64,000 nt of DNA from Bacteroidales bacterium (GTDB lineage Bacteria; Bacteroidota; Bacteroidia; Bacteroidales; UBA10428), in the NCBI GenBank assembly GCA_035299085.1, contig DATGXG010000045.1:124001-188000 (forward strand), read 5' to 3'. Made by a program: the position numbers and the translations under genes. Of the stretch, positions 44,586 to 53,585 are shown piece by piece (position 1 is the stretch's first letter; every line of letters begins with the position of its first letter). The notes under the pieces were generated by a model that was not told where the DNA came from, ran no database searches, and saw nothing but the letters and a program-made list of their open reading frames with translations.

Positions 44586-45986
44586 ATGAAAATTCAATTT
44601 CTTGGAGCCGCCCGTGAGGTTACCGGCAGCAAACACCTGATTACACTTGACAGTGGTAAAAAAATCCTTCTCGATTGTGGTATGTACCAGGGAAAAGGCA
44701 TGAATACCGATACAATGAACCGCAACCTGGGCTTTAATCCCCCTGAAATTGATTTTCTTCTGCTCAGTCATGCCCATATTGATCATTCGGGATTAATACC
44801 TTATATATCCAAGAACGGTTTTACCGGCAAAGTGATTACCACGCATGCAACGCGTGATTTATGTGCCATTATGCTGGCCGATTGCGGAAAGATCCAGGAA
44901 CATGATACACAGGTAAACAACAAGAAAAGGGCAAGAAAAAATTTACCCCCTTTAGAACCTATATATACGAAAGCTGATGCCGAAATGGCCATGCAGAATT
45001 TCATCGGTGTAGCCTATGATAAGCCTTACCGTGTTACAAAAGGGGTGAAAGTTACTTTCACAAACAGTGGTCACCTTTTAGGCAGCGCTGTAATCAACAT
45101 TAAGATAAAAGAAGGCGAGAAAGTGACTTATATAGCCTTTACAGGTGACATAGGCCGGCCGGTGAACCGAATCCTGATTTCTCCACAACCATTTAAGCAA
45201 GCCGATATCCTTTTATGCGAATCGACTTATGGCGACAGGCTGCATGAACCGTTACGCGATGCGGAAGATAAATTACTGGATATCATAAGGCATACCTGTA
45301 TTGAAAAGAAAGGCAAACTGATTATTCCGTCATTTAGTGTAGGCCGTACCCAGGAAGTGCTATTTTCTCTCAATAGTTTTTATAACAGTGGAAAACTTCC
45401 TAAAATAAAAGTGTTCGTTGACAGTCCCTTATCCGTTAATGCCACCAATATATTCAGGCTTCATAAGGAGTGTTTTAACGAAACCATTGCCGAACTAATG
45501 GAAACGGATCCCGATCCCTTCGGCTTCAATGACCTGCATTTCATATCGCAGGTAGAGGATTCGAAAAGATTGAATGACACACAGGAGCCGTGCATAATCA
45601 TCTCCGCATCGGGTATGATGGAAGCCGGCCGGGTGAAACATCATCTTGCCAACAGTATTTCGAATCCAAAAAATACTGTTCTTGCTGTGGGGTATTGTGC
45701 ACCGTCCACATTGGGTGCCCGGATTTTAAGAGGCGATAAAGAAGTATCCATTTTCGGTACGGTTTATCCTGTAAAAGCGGATATTGAAAGACTTGATTCA
45801 TACAGTGGACATGCCGATTACAGTGAGATTATGAGGTTTCTGGAATGTCAGGATAAATCCTTAATAAAAAAACTATTCCTTGTTCACGGGGAATACAAAT
45901 CTCAGCAGTTTTTCCAGAACGAATTGCAGAAGGCGGGCTATACCAATATTTCTATTCCGGAAATCGGGGAAACAATCGAAATTTAG
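44586..45986 (+). CDS. MBL-fold beta-CASP ribonuclease-like protein
   Basis: A 466-residue cytoplasmic protein read from the ATG at 44586. The metallo-beta-lactamase domain starts MKIQFLGAAREVTGSKHL and has LLSHAHIDHSGLIPY (zinc motif), and FTNSGHLLGSAVINI. The beta-CASP insertion follows (FTGDIGRPVNRILISPQPF, CESTYGDR). C-terminal RMBL motifs are SFSVGRTQEVLFSL, PCIIISASGMMEAGR and HGEYKSQQFF. This is the family of CPSF73-like exo/endonucleases involved in RNA processing, distinct from RNase J in its short form. The divergent gap holds the xylose operator. Confidence 0.9.
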   Translation: MKIQFLGAAREVTGSKHLITLDSGKKILLDCGMYQGKGMNTDTMNRNLGFNPPEIDFLLLSHAHIDHSGLIPYISKNGFTGKVITTHATRDLCAIMLADCGKIQEHDTQVNNKKRARKNLPPLEPIYTKADAEMAMQNFIGVAYDKPYRVTKGVKVTFTNSGHLLGSAVINIKIKEGEKVTYIAFTGDIGRPVNRILISPQPFKQADILLCESTYGDRLHEPLRDAEDKLLDIIRHTCIEKKGKLIIPSFSVGRTQEVLFSLNSFYNSGKLPKIKVFVDSPLSVNATNIFRLHKECFNETIAELMETDPDPFGFNDLHFISQVEDSKRLNDTQEPCIIISASGMMEAGRVKHHLANSISNPKNTVLAVGYCAPSTLGARILRGDKEVSIFGTVYPVKADIERLDSYSGHADYSEIMRFLECQDKSLIKKLFLVHGEYKSQQFFQNELQKAGYTNISIPEIGETIEI

Positions 45987-46031
45987 CTTTTACCCTTTCC
46001 CCGATCAGAAGAATACCGGAGTAGTTAATGA

Positions 46032-46062
46032 GCTGACAGAGTCGGCAGGACCTGTCAGAGTT
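46032..46062. repeat. Imperfect palindrome related to the 47341-47424 element
   Basis: CTGACAGAGTCGGCAGGACC followed by TGTCAG. It shares the CAGGACCTGTCAG core with the larger element after rplI. It lies between the beta-CASP gene and rpsF, possibly as a transcript-end hairpin. Confidence 0.55.
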
Positions 46063-46099
46063 TTCTTAAAGCCTTTATAGGGAATGAAGTTCTTAACAA

Positions 46100-46130
46100 T
46101 TTGTTCTCTAAATAAAAAATATTATCTTTG
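46100..46130 (+). promoter_or_regulatory. Promoter of the rpsF operon
   Basis: A TTTG -33 element (46100-46103) and TATCTTTG -7 element (46123-46130) with 19-bp spacing, the Bacteroidota consensus. The -7 element ends about 36 bp before the rpsF ATG. It is the best promoter match seen in the window. Confidence 0.75.
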
Positions 46131-46166
46131 CGGCTCATTAAAAATTAACCTTTTAATTTATTTACT

Positions 46167-46526
46167 ATGTTAAACCAATATGAAACCGTTTTCATTGTAA
46201 CTCCCGTTTTGTCTGAGGCCCAGATGAAGGAAGCGGTTGAAAAATTCCGTGGTGTGATCACCGGCAAAGGCGGTGAGATCATCAACGAGGAGAACTGGGG
46301 ATTAAAAAAACTGGCCTACCCCATTCAGAAAAAATCAACCGGCTTTTTCAATCTGTTTGAATTCAAGGCACCGGGGGACCTGGTAAAAACTCTTGAAATT
46401 GAGTACAAACGTGACGAGAGGATTATCCGCTTTCTCACAACCAGGCTCGATAAATACTCAATTGAGTATGCCGAAAAGAGAAGAAACAAGAAAGAATCAG
46501 CAGCAGTAAAAGTAACGGAGGAATAA
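46167..46526 (+). CDS. rpsF: 30S ribosomal protein S6
   Basis: A 119-residue protein. [52 protein letters not shown] and the acidic/basic C-terminal tail with [10 protein letters not shown] match S6. It binds S18 at the 30S platform. It heads the S6-S18-L9 operon; the next gene is 3 bp away. A consensus promoter precedes it. No primosomal or ssb gene is in this operon, as is normal for Bacteroidota. Confidence 0.97.
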   Translation: MLNQYETVFIVTPVLSEAQMKEAVEKFRGVITGKGGEIINEENWGLKKLAYPIQKKSTGFFNLFEFKAPGDLVKTLEIEYKRDERIIRFLTTRLDKYSIEYAEKRRNKKESAAVKVTEE

Positions 46527-46529
46527 GCT

Positions 46530-46811
46530 ATGGCAGCACCAACACAAACAAGTCAGTCAGAGATTCGGTATTTAACACCGCCGGCTGTTGAAGTAAAAAA
46601 GAAGAAATATTGCAGGTTCAAGAAAAACCATATTAAATATGTGGATTTTAAAGATCCTGAATTTCTGAAGAAATTCCTGAATGAACAGGGTAAAATATTA
46701 CCCCGGCGCGTTACCGGTACTTCACTGAAGTATCAGCGTAAAGTGGCCACAGCAGTAAAAAGGGCCCGTCATCTCGCCTTACTGCCATATGTAACCGATT
46801 TGTTGAAATAG
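46530..46811 (+). CDS. rpsR: 30S ribosomal protein S18
   Basis: A 93-residue protein. The conserved end [61 protein letters not shown] is complete and matches S18. The N-terminal ~28 residues are a variable Ala/Thr/Ser/Gln-rich extension of moderate length. It lies between rpsF and rplI, 17 bp before the latter, and pairs with S6 in the small subunit. Confidence 0.97.
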   Translation: MAAPTQTSQSEIRYLTPPAVEVKKKKYCRFKKNHIKYVDFKDPEFLKKFLNEQGKILPRRVTGTSLKYQRKVATAVKRARHLALLPYVTDLLK

Positions 46812-46828
46812 TTAATACCAGATCAATC

Positions 46829-47275
46829 ATGGAAATTATACTGAAACATGATGTACCGAACCTCGGATACAAAGACGATATCGTAACCGTCAGAAACGGA
46901 TATGCATTAAACTATCTGATTCCCCAGGGATTAGCTGTTTCTGCTACCGGTTCCACTCTCAAGTCACACAATGAGATTCTGAAACAGAGAGCTCACAAGG
47001 AAGAGAAAATCAAACAGGAAGCTCAGCAAATGGCTGAAACTCTTAAAGGTGTTTCTTTATCCATCGGTGCCAAAACAAGCACAAAGGGTAAGATTTTCGG
47101 ATCTGTGAATGCCATCCAGATTGCTGAAGCATTACAGGAAAAAGGCTTTAATATCGACCGTAAGAATATCACTTTCAAGGAAGATCTTATAAAGGAAGTG
47201 GGTACCTACCACGCCCGTGTAAGACTTCATAAAGAAGTTCACGTTGAAATTCCTTTCGAAATTGTAGGGGAATAG
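46829..47275 (+). CDS. rplI: 50S ribosomal protein L9
   Basis: A 148-residue protein. The N-terminal domain starts MEIILKHDVPNLGYKDDIVTVRNGYALNYLIPQGLAV, the long connecting helix follows, and the C-terminal domain has GAKTSTKGKIFGSVNAIQIAEALQ. L9 binds 23S rRNA near the base of the L1 stalk. It is the last gene of the operon, followed by an unambiguous terminator. Confidence 0.97.
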   Translation: MEIILKHDVPNLGYKDDIVTVRNGYALNYLIPQGLAVSATGSTLKSHNEILKQRAHKEEKIKQEAQQMAETLKGVSLSIGAKTSTKGKIFGSVNAIQIAEALQEKGFNIDRKNITFKEDLIKEVGTYHARVRLHKEVHVEIPFEIVGE

Positions 47276-47290
47276 TAAGGAGTAAGGAGT

Positions 47291-47327
47291 AAAAAAAACC
47301 CGGCAGTTTAACTGCCGGGTTTTTTTG
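47291..47327 (+). terminator. Terminator of the rpsF-rpsR-rplI operon
   Basis: AAAAACCCGGCAGT, a TTA loop and ACTGCCGGGTTTTT form a very stable hairpin with a T-run. A matching A-run on the other side makes it usable from either strand, so it may also end the minus-strand lepB transcript. Confidence 0.92.
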
Positions 47328-47340
47328 TTTGTCTGCGCAC

Positions 47341-47425
47341 CAACCTGTCAGCGTCCGGAGGACCTGACAGCGTTGTTTATATAAACGCTCAAACGCTTAC
47401 AGGTCCTTCGGACGCTGTCAGGTTT
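47341..47425. repeat. Large imperfect inverted repeat after L9
   Basis: AACCTGTCAGCGTCCGGAGG at 47342 pairs with the AGGTCCTTCGGACGCTGTCAGGTT region at 47399-47424 with two mismatches and about 30 bases between. CAACCTGTCAGCGTCC has a partial internal palindrome of its own (CAGGACC...). It lies between rplI and lepB, with no coding sign. Confidence 0.8.
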
Positions 47426-47430
47426 TTCGC

Positions 47431-48807
47431 TTACACCCTCTTCAGCATCCTCTCCCACCGTATCCGGTTGATGAACTTTTTGTTTTTGTCAATCGACAGC
47501 CAGATTAGTTTCGGTTTTCCCACGATATGATCTTCGGGAACAAAACCCCAGAAGCGGGAATCCAGGCTGCTGTGACGGTTGTCCCCCATCATCCAGTAAT
47601 AATCCATTTTAAATGTATATTCTGTAGCAGGCTTATCGTTTATGTAGACAGTCGAATCTTTAACTTCAAGCTTATTATTTTCATAGGTTGAAATGATGCG
47701 CTCGTATAAACACAGGTTCTTTGTGTTGATTTTAACTGTAGTGCCTTTCCTGGGAATATATAAGGGACCGAAATTATTAATCGTCCATTTATAATTTGTG
47801 TCTTGAGGAAAGGTGTCAAACATGTATTTATCAAAATAATCATTGGGTACCACCTGCTGCACACTCTTAAATTCCCTTATTTTATTTACTTCATCTTCAG
47901 TCAGGTAAGCCTGTATTACATTTGCATAACGATTTACATCATAAATCTCCATACGATCGAAAACCCTTTCTGAAATATTCTGTCCGTCCTTCAGAAAAAT
48001 ATAATAATTGTGTTGTATGCCAGGATACTCTTTTTCAGGTACACCATTAACATAAACTCTTTTATTTATAACCTGCAAGGTGTCGCCGGCAATAGCCACA
48101 CAACGCTTTATATAATTATCGCGTTTGTCAACCGGTCTGATAGTGATATCAAAATTTTTCCATACCGCGTTCCTTGCAAGATTGTAGTATTCCTTATCCG
48201 TTTTAACAGGACGGCCGTAATATTGATCCCTTGCCTTGCGCTCCCTGGCTGAATCCCTGACTATTGAATAATAGCTGACGTTTTGATGATCAATCACTAC
48301 AGTGTCACCAGCAGGGAAATTAAACACAACTGCATCATCGCGTTTCACCTTGCCAAAACCGGCAAGTCGCCTGTAAGGCAGCTTAATCCACTCCACAAAA
48401 GACCTTGTGCCACGGGTGAAGGGCATTGTATGTTGTGTGAAAGGAAATGAAAGCGGGGTATTGGGGATTCTTGGTCCGTAAGCAACCTTGCTTACATAGA
48501 GATGATCGCCTATGAGAAGGGTATTCTCCATGGAACCGGTTGGAATTTTATAATTCTGGAAAAGGAAGATGTTAATGAGGGTAACGGCAATTACAGCAAA
48601 AATTACAGCATCTAACCATTCAACAGCTTTGCTGTTAGGGCCGGTTCTTTTCTTCCAGAATGTCCAGTTAACCTTCTTTGTAATGTACATGTCAAAGATT
48701 ACACCCAAACCCAGGATAAACCAGAAATTTTGTAACCAAATGACAAAAAGGATATAGATAAAGGCAACAGTACCAAACCATATCCAGTCTCTGCGATCTG
48801 CTTTCAT
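47431..48807 (-). CDS. lepB: Signal peptidase I, Bacteroidota long form
   Basis: A 458-residue inner-membrane serine protease, longer than the usual 200-320 residues. Two helices at the N-terminus are followed by the catalytic region: IPTGSMENTLLIGDHLYVSK (catalytic Ser) and KRDDAVVFNFPAGD (catalytic Lys), then GDTLQVINKRVYVNGV and GDNRHSSLDSRFWGFVP near the end. A ~200-residue insertion between the Lys and the last box (including YYIFLKDGQNISERVF and YLTEDEVNKI) is typical for this phylum. It cleaves signal peptides at the periplasmic face. It is followed by a hairpin shared with rplI. Confidence 0.95.
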   Translation of the reverse strand: MKADRRDWIWFGTVAFIYILFVIWLQNFWFILGLGVIFDMYITKKVNWTFWKKRTGPNSKAVEWLDAVIFAVIAVTLINIFLFQNYKIPTGSMENTLLIGDHLYVSKVAYGPRIPNTPLSFPFTQHTMPFTRGTRSFVEWIKLPYRRLAGFGKVKRDDAVVFNFPAGDTVVIDHQNVSYYSIVRDSARERKARDQYYGRPVKTDKEYYNLARNAVWKNFDITIRPVDKRDNYIKRCVAIAGDTLQVINKRVYVNGVPEKEYPGIQHNYYIFLKDGQNISERVFDRMEIYDVNRYANVIQAYLTEDEVNKIREFKSVQQVVPNDYFDKYMFDTFPQDTNYKWTINNFGPLYIPRKGTTVKINTKNLCLYERIISTYENNKLEVKDSTVYINDKPATEYTFKMDYYWMMGDNRHSSLDSRFWGFVPEDHIVGKPKLIWLSIDKNKKFINRIRWERMLKRV

Positions 48808-48913
48808 TGTAAGTATTATTTATTGTGCTAAATGTACTATTTTTTTCGGGTGATTTATTCCGGTGATTATGAAGTGCTCTCAAAAAACACCCCTTTTAAA
48901 TATTTTTAACGGT

Positions 48914-49000
48914 TTGTCATGCTGAGCGTAGTCGAAGCATATTCTAATTGCCCTTCGACTCCCTTCGACAAGCTCAGGGTAGACGCTCAGGGAGACTACT
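48914..49000. repeat. TCGAAGGG/CGACAAGCTCAGGG type intergenic repeat
   Basis: CATGCTGAGCGTAGTCGAAG at 48919, then CCCTTCGACTCCCTTCGACA and AGCTCAGGGT, form imperfect inverted pairings. This class of palindromic repeat occurs in many bacterial genomes. It fills the gap between dapB and lepB and may stabilise mRNA ends. Confidence 0.6.
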
Positions 49001-49717
49001 TCAGATTCTAATCAAATCCTTCATCGAATAAACCCCCTTCTTATCCCTTATAAATTCAGCCGCCAGCACAGCACCCAATGCAAACCCCTGCCTGCTTTTT
49101 GCCTCATGCCTTATCTGTATCTGGTCAACAGTAGAATCCCATGTAACAATATGAGTTCCGGGGACTTCATCTTCTCTGACTGCAGTTATTTTAATTGAAC
49201 CGTGCTCAGATTCCTGATCCAGTTCCCATTTGGTTTTGTTTTCAAGGTTGTCGACAATACCATTGGCAAGTGTAATGGCAGTACCGCTCGGCGCATCGAG
49301 TTTATGTATGTGATGAATTTCTTCAATACTTACGTTATAACCGTCCACATTATTCATCAGCCCTGCCAGATAATTATTCAGAGCAAAAAAAAGATTTACA
49401 CCTAAACTGTAATTGGATGCCCAGAAAAAAGCCTGGTTTTTTTGTCGGCATAAATCTTCCACTTCGCCAATTTTATCAGTCCATCCGGTTGTTCCGCAGA
49501 CAACCGGAACATTGGCTTCAAAGCACCTTAGAATATTCGCAAAAGCCGAAGCCGGGGTTGAAAAGTCAATGGCTATATCAGCTTTCCTGAGATTTTCAAC
49601 GTTGTTATCCTGTTGATTATCTATATCGATTTTCAGCACTATTGTATGATTCCTTTGAAGGGCAATCTTCTCTATTTCCCTTCCCATTTTTCCGTAACCC
49701 AGCAATGCTATTTTCAT
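49001..49717 (-). CDS. dapB: 4-hydroxy-tetrahydrodipicolinate reductase
   Basis: A 238-residue cytoplasmic enzyme of lysine and diaminopimelate synthesis. KIALLGYGKMGREIEKIA is the NAD(P)H-binding start, ADIAIDFSTPASAF and VCGTTGWTDKI follow, and EIHHIHKLDAPSGTAITLA has the catalytic His and Lys and the substrate-binding loop. The ATG at 49717 is chosen because the longer reading frame (49759) would run through the terminator of the rplT operon. No other dap gene is near. Confidence 0.95.
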   Translation of the reverse strand: MKIALLGYGKMGREIEKIALQRNHTIVLKIDIDNQQDNNVENLRKADIAIDFSTPASAFANILRCFEANVPVVCGTTGWTDKIGEVEDLCRQKNQAFFWASNYSLGVNLFFALNNYLAGLMNNVDGYNVSIEEIHHIHKLDAPSGTAITLANGIVDNLENKTKWELDQESEHGSIKITAVREDEVPGTHIVTWDSTVDQIQIRHEAKSRQGFALGAVLAAEFIRDKKGVYSMKDLIRI

Positions 49718-49742
49718 GTTGAACCGTTTAAATAAGTAATTG

Positions 49743-49772
49743 TAAAAAAAAAGACGCAATAAATGCGTCTTT
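49743..49772 (-). terminator. Terminator of the thrS-infC-rpmI-rplT operon
   Basis: AAAGACGCA and TGCGTCTTT form a 9-bp stem around a 5-base loop, with a nine-base T-run on the minus strand. It lies 22 bp after the rplT stop and overlaps the upstream possible start of dapB. Confidence 0.85.
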
Positions 49773-49793
49773 CTTATTGTGTGTTTAAATAAA

Positions 49794-50138
49794 CTACTTC
49801 ACAGAATTAACAACAGCTTCGAAAGCCTCGGGATTATTCATGGCTAAATCGGCCAGTGCTTTACGGTTTAATGCAACACCTTTATCATTGAGCTTTCCGA
49901 TCAATTCGGAATATGACATACCATGTTGTCTTGCACCTGCATTGATACGGGCAATCCATAATGCTCTGAAATTACGCTTTTTCGTACGTCTGTCGGCGTA
50001 GGCATAACCCAGTCCTTTTTCCCATGTATTTTTTGCAACTGTCCATACATTGGCTCTTGAAAGGAAATTACCCTTCGTCTGCTTAAGTACTTTTTTTCTT
50101 TTTGCTCTTGATGCTACAGCATTTACTGATCTTGGCAT
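49794..50138 (-). CDS. rplT: 50S ribosomal protein L20
   Basis: A 114-residue basic protein. [23 protein letters not shown] opens the family and [34 protein letters not shown] is the conserved core. L20 binds 23S rRNA early in assembly and in many bacteria represses its own operon. The 101-bp gap to rpmI has no recognisable L20 leader structure, though I could not model it. The gene is last in the operon. Confidence 0.97.
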   Translation of the reverse strand: MPRSVNAVASRAKRKKVLKQTKGNFLSRANVWTVAKNTWEKGLGYAYADRRTKKRNFRALWIARINAGARQHGMSYSELIGKLNDKGVALNRKALADLAMNNPEAFEAVVNSVK

Positions 50139-50239
50139 TTTTCTTTGATTTTTGAATGGTTAGCGCTCCGTTCAACGGAAACTTTACAGCTAATTCACTC
50201 GGTTAACACTAATTAAAATTAAATACGCAGAATCTGCGA

Positions 50240-50434
50240 TTAACAAGCTAATAAAAGTCTTGCATTCTTTTCATCTGTGGTTGCAACCAAAGTGGAGTAA
50301 CCAAGATTTCTTTTCCTTTTTGTTGTCTTTTTGGTAAGAATGTGACTTTTGTAAGCGTGTTTGCGTTTAATTTTTCCGGTTCCGGTAAGATCGTATCTTT
50401 TTTTGGCACCGGAATTAGATTTCATTTTTGGCAT
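50240..50434 (-). CDS. rpmI: 50S ribosomal protein L35
   Basis: A 64-residue basic protein. [44 protein letters not shown] is the family's complete sequence, missing nothing. It lies 25 bp after infC and before rplT, the standard order. Confidence 0.96.
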   Translation of the reverse strand: MPKMKSNSGAKKRYDLTGTGKIKRKHAYKSHILTKKTTKRKRNLGYSTLVATTDEKNARLLLAC

Positions 50435-50459
50435 ACTACTGTTATTATAAAAAAATTAA

Positions 50460-51020
50460 TTATTTCACTTTTTTAGGTACCGGATTGATCAGCATGATCA
50501 TCCGTTTTCCTTCCAGTTTCGGATTCTGTTCAACCTTACCAAGTTCTGCCAGGTCACCGGCAAAACGCTGCAATAAAGCTTCTCCATCCTCATTATAAAC
50601 AATCGACCTTCCTTTGAAAAATACATAGGCCTTAACCTTTGCACCTTCCTGCAGGAACTTCTGAGCGTGTTTCAGTTTAAAATTATAATCATGGTCATCA
50701 GTATAGGGCCCAAAACGGATCTCTTTCACAACAATTTTTGCTGTTTTTGCTTTAAGCTCTTTTTGTTTGCGCTTTTGCTGGTACAAAAACTTCTGATAAT
50801 CGATGATTTTGCAAACGGGCGGGTTGGCATTCGGTGAAATTTCAACCAGGTCAAGTTCCAATTCTTCAGCCATACGAATAGCCTCTTTAATGGGAAATAT
50901 CCCCGGATTTTCGAGATTCTCACCTACTACCCTTACTACAGGTGCTTTAATTTCATAATTAACTGCAAACTGAGATACTTCTTCCCGTCTGACTTCTCTT
51001 CTAAAAACTGGCGTTGCTAT
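50460..51020 (-). CDS. infC: Translation initiation factor IF-3, with AUA start codon
   Basis: A 186-residue protein. The N-domain has [18 protein letters not shown] and [44 protein letters not shown]; the C-domain has [42 protein letters not shown]. The first in-frame ATG (50873) would remove the conserved N-terminus, so I extend to ATA at 51020: no ATG, GTG or TTG exists between it and the upstream in-frame TAA, and an AAGGAGG (51029-51035) lies 8 bases before it. IF-3 controls start-codon fidelity and is usually autoregulated through a rare start codon such as AUU. Confidence 0.93.
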   Translation of the reverse strand: MATPVFRREVRREEVSQFAVNYEIKAPVVRVVGENLENPGIFPIKEAIRMAEELELDLVEISPNANPPVCKIIDYQKFLYQQKRKQKELKAKTAKIVVKEIRFGPYTDDHDYNFKLKHAQKFLQEGAKVKAYVFFKGRSIVYNEDGEALLQRFAGDLAELGKVEQNPKLEGKRMIMLINPVPKKVK

Positions 51021-51028
51021 ACTTCGTT

Positions 51029-51035
51029 CCTCCTT
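51029..51035 (-). promoter_or_regulatory. Ribosome binding site setting the infC AUA start
   Basis: AAGGAGG on the minus strand, 8 bases before ATA (51020-51018). It is the strongest Shine-Dalgarno match in the window and the main support for the unusual start. Confidence 0.75.
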
Positions 51036-51088
51036 GTTATTAGTTTATAATTAAAGCTATTGGCTTTGGGGCTTTAGTTGTTCAGCCC

Positions 51089-53032
51089 TTAGTTCGTAGC
51101 TTCCTGTTTCTTTACTTCGTTTTTGATAAATTCCGCAAATTCTTCGAGCTTCATAGCTCCTTTGTCTCCCTCACCCTGTTTCCTCACGGCTACAGTTCCT
51201 TCGGCTTCTTCTTTCTCGCCCACGACAAGAAGGTAGGGAATGCGCTTTAACTCATTGTCCCTTATCTTCTTACCAATCTTTTCATTACGGGAATCAATCA
51301 GGGTGCGAATATCGTAATTATTTAGGAAATTTAAAACTTTTTCGGCATAATCATGGTATTTTTCACTTATAGGCAAAACAACAACCTGGTCAGGTGTCAG
51401 CCACAAGGGAAATTTTCCGGCCGTATGCTCAATCAGAACCGCAACAAAACGTTCCATTGACCCGAATGGCGCCCTGTGTATCATAACAGGCCTGTGCTTC
51501 TGATCGTCGCTGCCGGTATATTCAAGTTCAAATCGCTCAGGCAGGTTATAGTCTACCTGAATTGTACCCAGCTGCCACTTTCTTCCCAATGCATCCTTTA
51601 CCATGAAGTCGAGTTTTGGCCCGTAAAAAGCAGCTTCACCTTTAACAACCTCAGTTTTCATGTTCCTTTCCCGGGTAGCTTCAATAATTGCATTTTCTGC
51701 TTTCTCCCAGTTCTCATCAGAACCTATATACTTTTCCCGGTTACCGGGATCACGCAACGAAACCTGTGCTACAAAATCATTGAAATCGAATGCCTTGAAA
51801 ACAGTATAGATAATATCAATGACCTTGATAAATTCTTCCTTAATCTGATCAGGCCTGCAAAACAGGTGAGCATCATCCTGGGTAAAGCCCCTCACGCGGG
51901 TCAGACCGTGAAGTTCACCACTTTGCTCATAACGGTATACGGTACCGAATTCAGCAAAACGGACGGGAAGATCTTTATATGACCTGGGTTTGCTTCTGTA
52001 AATTTCACAATGATGCGGACAATTCATAGGTTTCAGAAGAAATTCCTCGCCTTCTTCAGGTGTATGAATAGGCTGAAAAGAATCTTTGCCGTATTTTTCA
52101 TAATGGCCTGAAGTTACATAGAGCTCCTTCTGCCCTATATGTGGTGTGATTACAGGCAAATAACCATATTTTACCTGTATCTTTTTAAGGAAATTTTCCA
52201 GTCGCTCGCGTAACTGGGCACCTTTTGGAAGCCATAACGGCAATCCGGCACCAACCTTTTGCGAAAACGTAAAAAGTTCAAGTTCCTTCCCCAGTTTCCT
52301 GTGATCTCTTGCCTTTGCCTGTTCAAGCATGACAAGATAATCATCAAGCATTTGCTTTTTGGGGAATGTAATGCCATAAATACGGGTGAGTTGTTTGCGT
52401 TTTTCATCACCCCTCCAGTATGCACCGGCCACGCTAAGAAGCTTAATTGCCTTGATATAGCTTGTATCGGGCAAATGAGGACCACGGCATAAATCAGTGA
52501 AGTTTCCCTGTTTATACAAAGTAATGGTTCCATCCTGCAAATCCTGGATCAGTTCAACCTTATATTCATCTTTTTTTTGTCTGAATAAACCTAACACATC
52601 TTCTTTGCTGATTTCCTCCCGTTTATATTCACTGTTTCTGCGGCTCAGCTCATACATCTTCTCCTCAATGCGAGGCAGATCAGCTTCGGTAATAACAACT
52701 CCCTCGCCCGGATCTACATCATAATAAAAACCATTTTCAATGGCTGGCCCTATACCAAATTTTATTCCCGGGTAAAGCGCTTCAAGAGCTTCAGCCATCA
52801 AATGAGCAGAAGAATGCCAGAAGGCGTGCTTTCCTTCAGGTGTATCAAATTTATGAAGAACCAGTGCGGCATCGGAGGTGATGGGGCGTGTGGCATCCCA
52901 TACTTCATTATTAACACTTACAGCTACTACTTCACGGGCCAGACTATTGCCTATGCTCTTGGCTATATCAAGTCCGCTGATGCCCGGTTCAAATTCACGG
53001 ATTGAATTGTCAGGAAAAGTTATCTTTATCAT
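51089..53032 (-). CDS. thrS: Threonyl-tRNA synthetase
   Basis: A 647-residue class II synthetase. The N-terminal TGS domain ([17 protein letters not shown]...) is followed by the editing domain ([14 protein letters not shown], with HxxxH), then the catalytic core with motif 2 ([26 protein letters not shown]), [10 protein letters not shown] (zinc ligand Cys), and motif 3 ([21 protein letters not shown]), and the anticodon-binding domain. It charges tRNA-Thr and edits Ser. It heads the operon, 68 bp before infC. A -7 element lies just upstream. Confidence 0.97.
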   Translation of the reverse strand: MIKITFPDNSIREFEPGISGLDIAKSIGNSLAREVVAVSVNNEVWDATRPITSDAALVLHKFDTPEGKHAFWHSSAHLMAEALEALYPGIKFGIGPAIENGFYYDVDPGEGVVITEADLPRIEEKMYELSRRNSEYKREEISKEDVLGLFRQKKDEYKVELIQDLQDGTITLYKQGNFTDLCRGPHLPDTSYIKAIKLLSVAGAYWRGDEKRKQLTRIYGITFPKKQMLDDYLVMLEQAKARDHRKLGKELELFTFSQKVGAGLPLWLPKGAQLRERLENFLKKIQVKYGYLPVITPHIGQKELYVTSGHYEKYGKDSFQPIHTPEEGEEFLLKPMNCPHHCEIYRSKPRSYKDLPVRFAEFGTVYRYEQSGELHGLTRVRGFTQDDAHLFCRPDQIKEEFIKVIDIIYTVFKAFDFNDFVAQVSLRDPGNREKYIGSDENWEKAENAIIEATRERNMKTEVVKGEAAFYGPKLDFMVKDALGRKWQLGTIQVDYNLPERFELEYTGSDDQKHRPVMIHRAPFGSMERFVAVLIEHTAGKFPLWLTPDQVVVLPISEKYHDYAEKVLNFLNNYDIRTLIDSRNEKIGKKIRDNELKRIPYLLVVGEKEEAEGTVAVRKQGEGDKGAMKLEEFAEFIKNEVKKQEATN

Positions 53033-53057
53033 CTCGTAATCTAATGTAAAAGAGGTG

Positions 53058-53065
53058 CAAAGATA
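53058..53065 (-). promoter_or_regulatory. Candidate -7 element of the thrS operon
   Basis: TATCTTTG on the minus strand, 25 bp before the thrS ATG, matches TAnnTTTG. The usual -33 box is not obvious. Confidence 0.5.
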
Positions 53066-53197
53066 AAAAAAAATGTATGCTTTTGGGCTGGCATCCGTAA
53101 CTCACAAAACAAAAATTCAAAAATGTGACCGACTTATATGGTAAGCTGGTAATAAAAATATATTTTTACAACACAACCATTTCAAATACAATTTACT

Positions 53198-53527
53198 ATG
53201 AGTGAAGCAATTAAGGTGATATTAAAACAGAAATCCATCCCTACTCTCGTTGATTTTTGTATCGAAGAAAAAATTGAATTTAATGTTCGTCCGCAGGCCT
53301 TTCCGGATACCGATTGGGAATTCAACTTACTTGTGAAGGATATAAAAACGGCCGTTACTACGGGTATGTTCCTCCGCGAAAATCGAATTGATATTGCAGG
53401 TAACGAACAACAAGCCAAAGCCAAGAAAGCTCCTGTTGTTAAGAAATCAAAAGAGGAGGAAGAAAAGGAAAAGTCTGCTTCCTCTTCTGAAGAACCTAAA
53501 TCAGAAGAAGATAAGGGATTATTTTAA
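53198..53527 (+). CDS. Hypothetical protein with charged C-terminal tail
   Basis: A 109-residue cytoplasmic protein with no signal peptide. The first ~65 residues form a compact alpha/beta unit (IKVILKQKSIPTLVDFCIEEKIEFNVRPQAFPDTDWEFNLLVKDIKTAVTTGMFLRENRI). The tail is a run of Lys/Glu/Ser (KAKKAPVVKKSKEEEEKEK and so on), probably disordered. I do not recognise the family; it appears to be a phylum-restricted protein. It is divergent from thrS (165 bp between the starts). Downstream it is followed by nested palindromes. Confidence 0.55.
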   Translation: MSEAIKVILKQKSIPTLVDFCIEEKIEFNVRPQAFPDTDWEFNLLVKDIKTAVTTGMFLRENRIDIAGNEQQAKAKKAPVVKKSKEEEEKEKSASSSEEPKSEEDKGLF

Positions 53528-53585
53528 AGAATAAATGATGTTATTATTGAATTCAAGATCACTTTCTTTATTCCACATTCACTTG

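Noticed and set aside
49717..49759. Longer dapB start at 49759
   Set aside because: The extra codons overlap the terminator hairpin of the rplT operon, and the Rossmann motif should be near the N-terminus.
50871..50873. ATG at 50873 as the start of IF-3
   Set aside because: It would delete the conserved N-terminal domain, which is readable upstream in the same frame after a strong ribosome binding site.
53033..53197. Possible tRNA or small RNA between thrS and the small hypothetical gene
   Set aside because: No cloverleaf, T-loop or terminator-like pattern is seen; the sequence is AT-rich promoter-like DNA.
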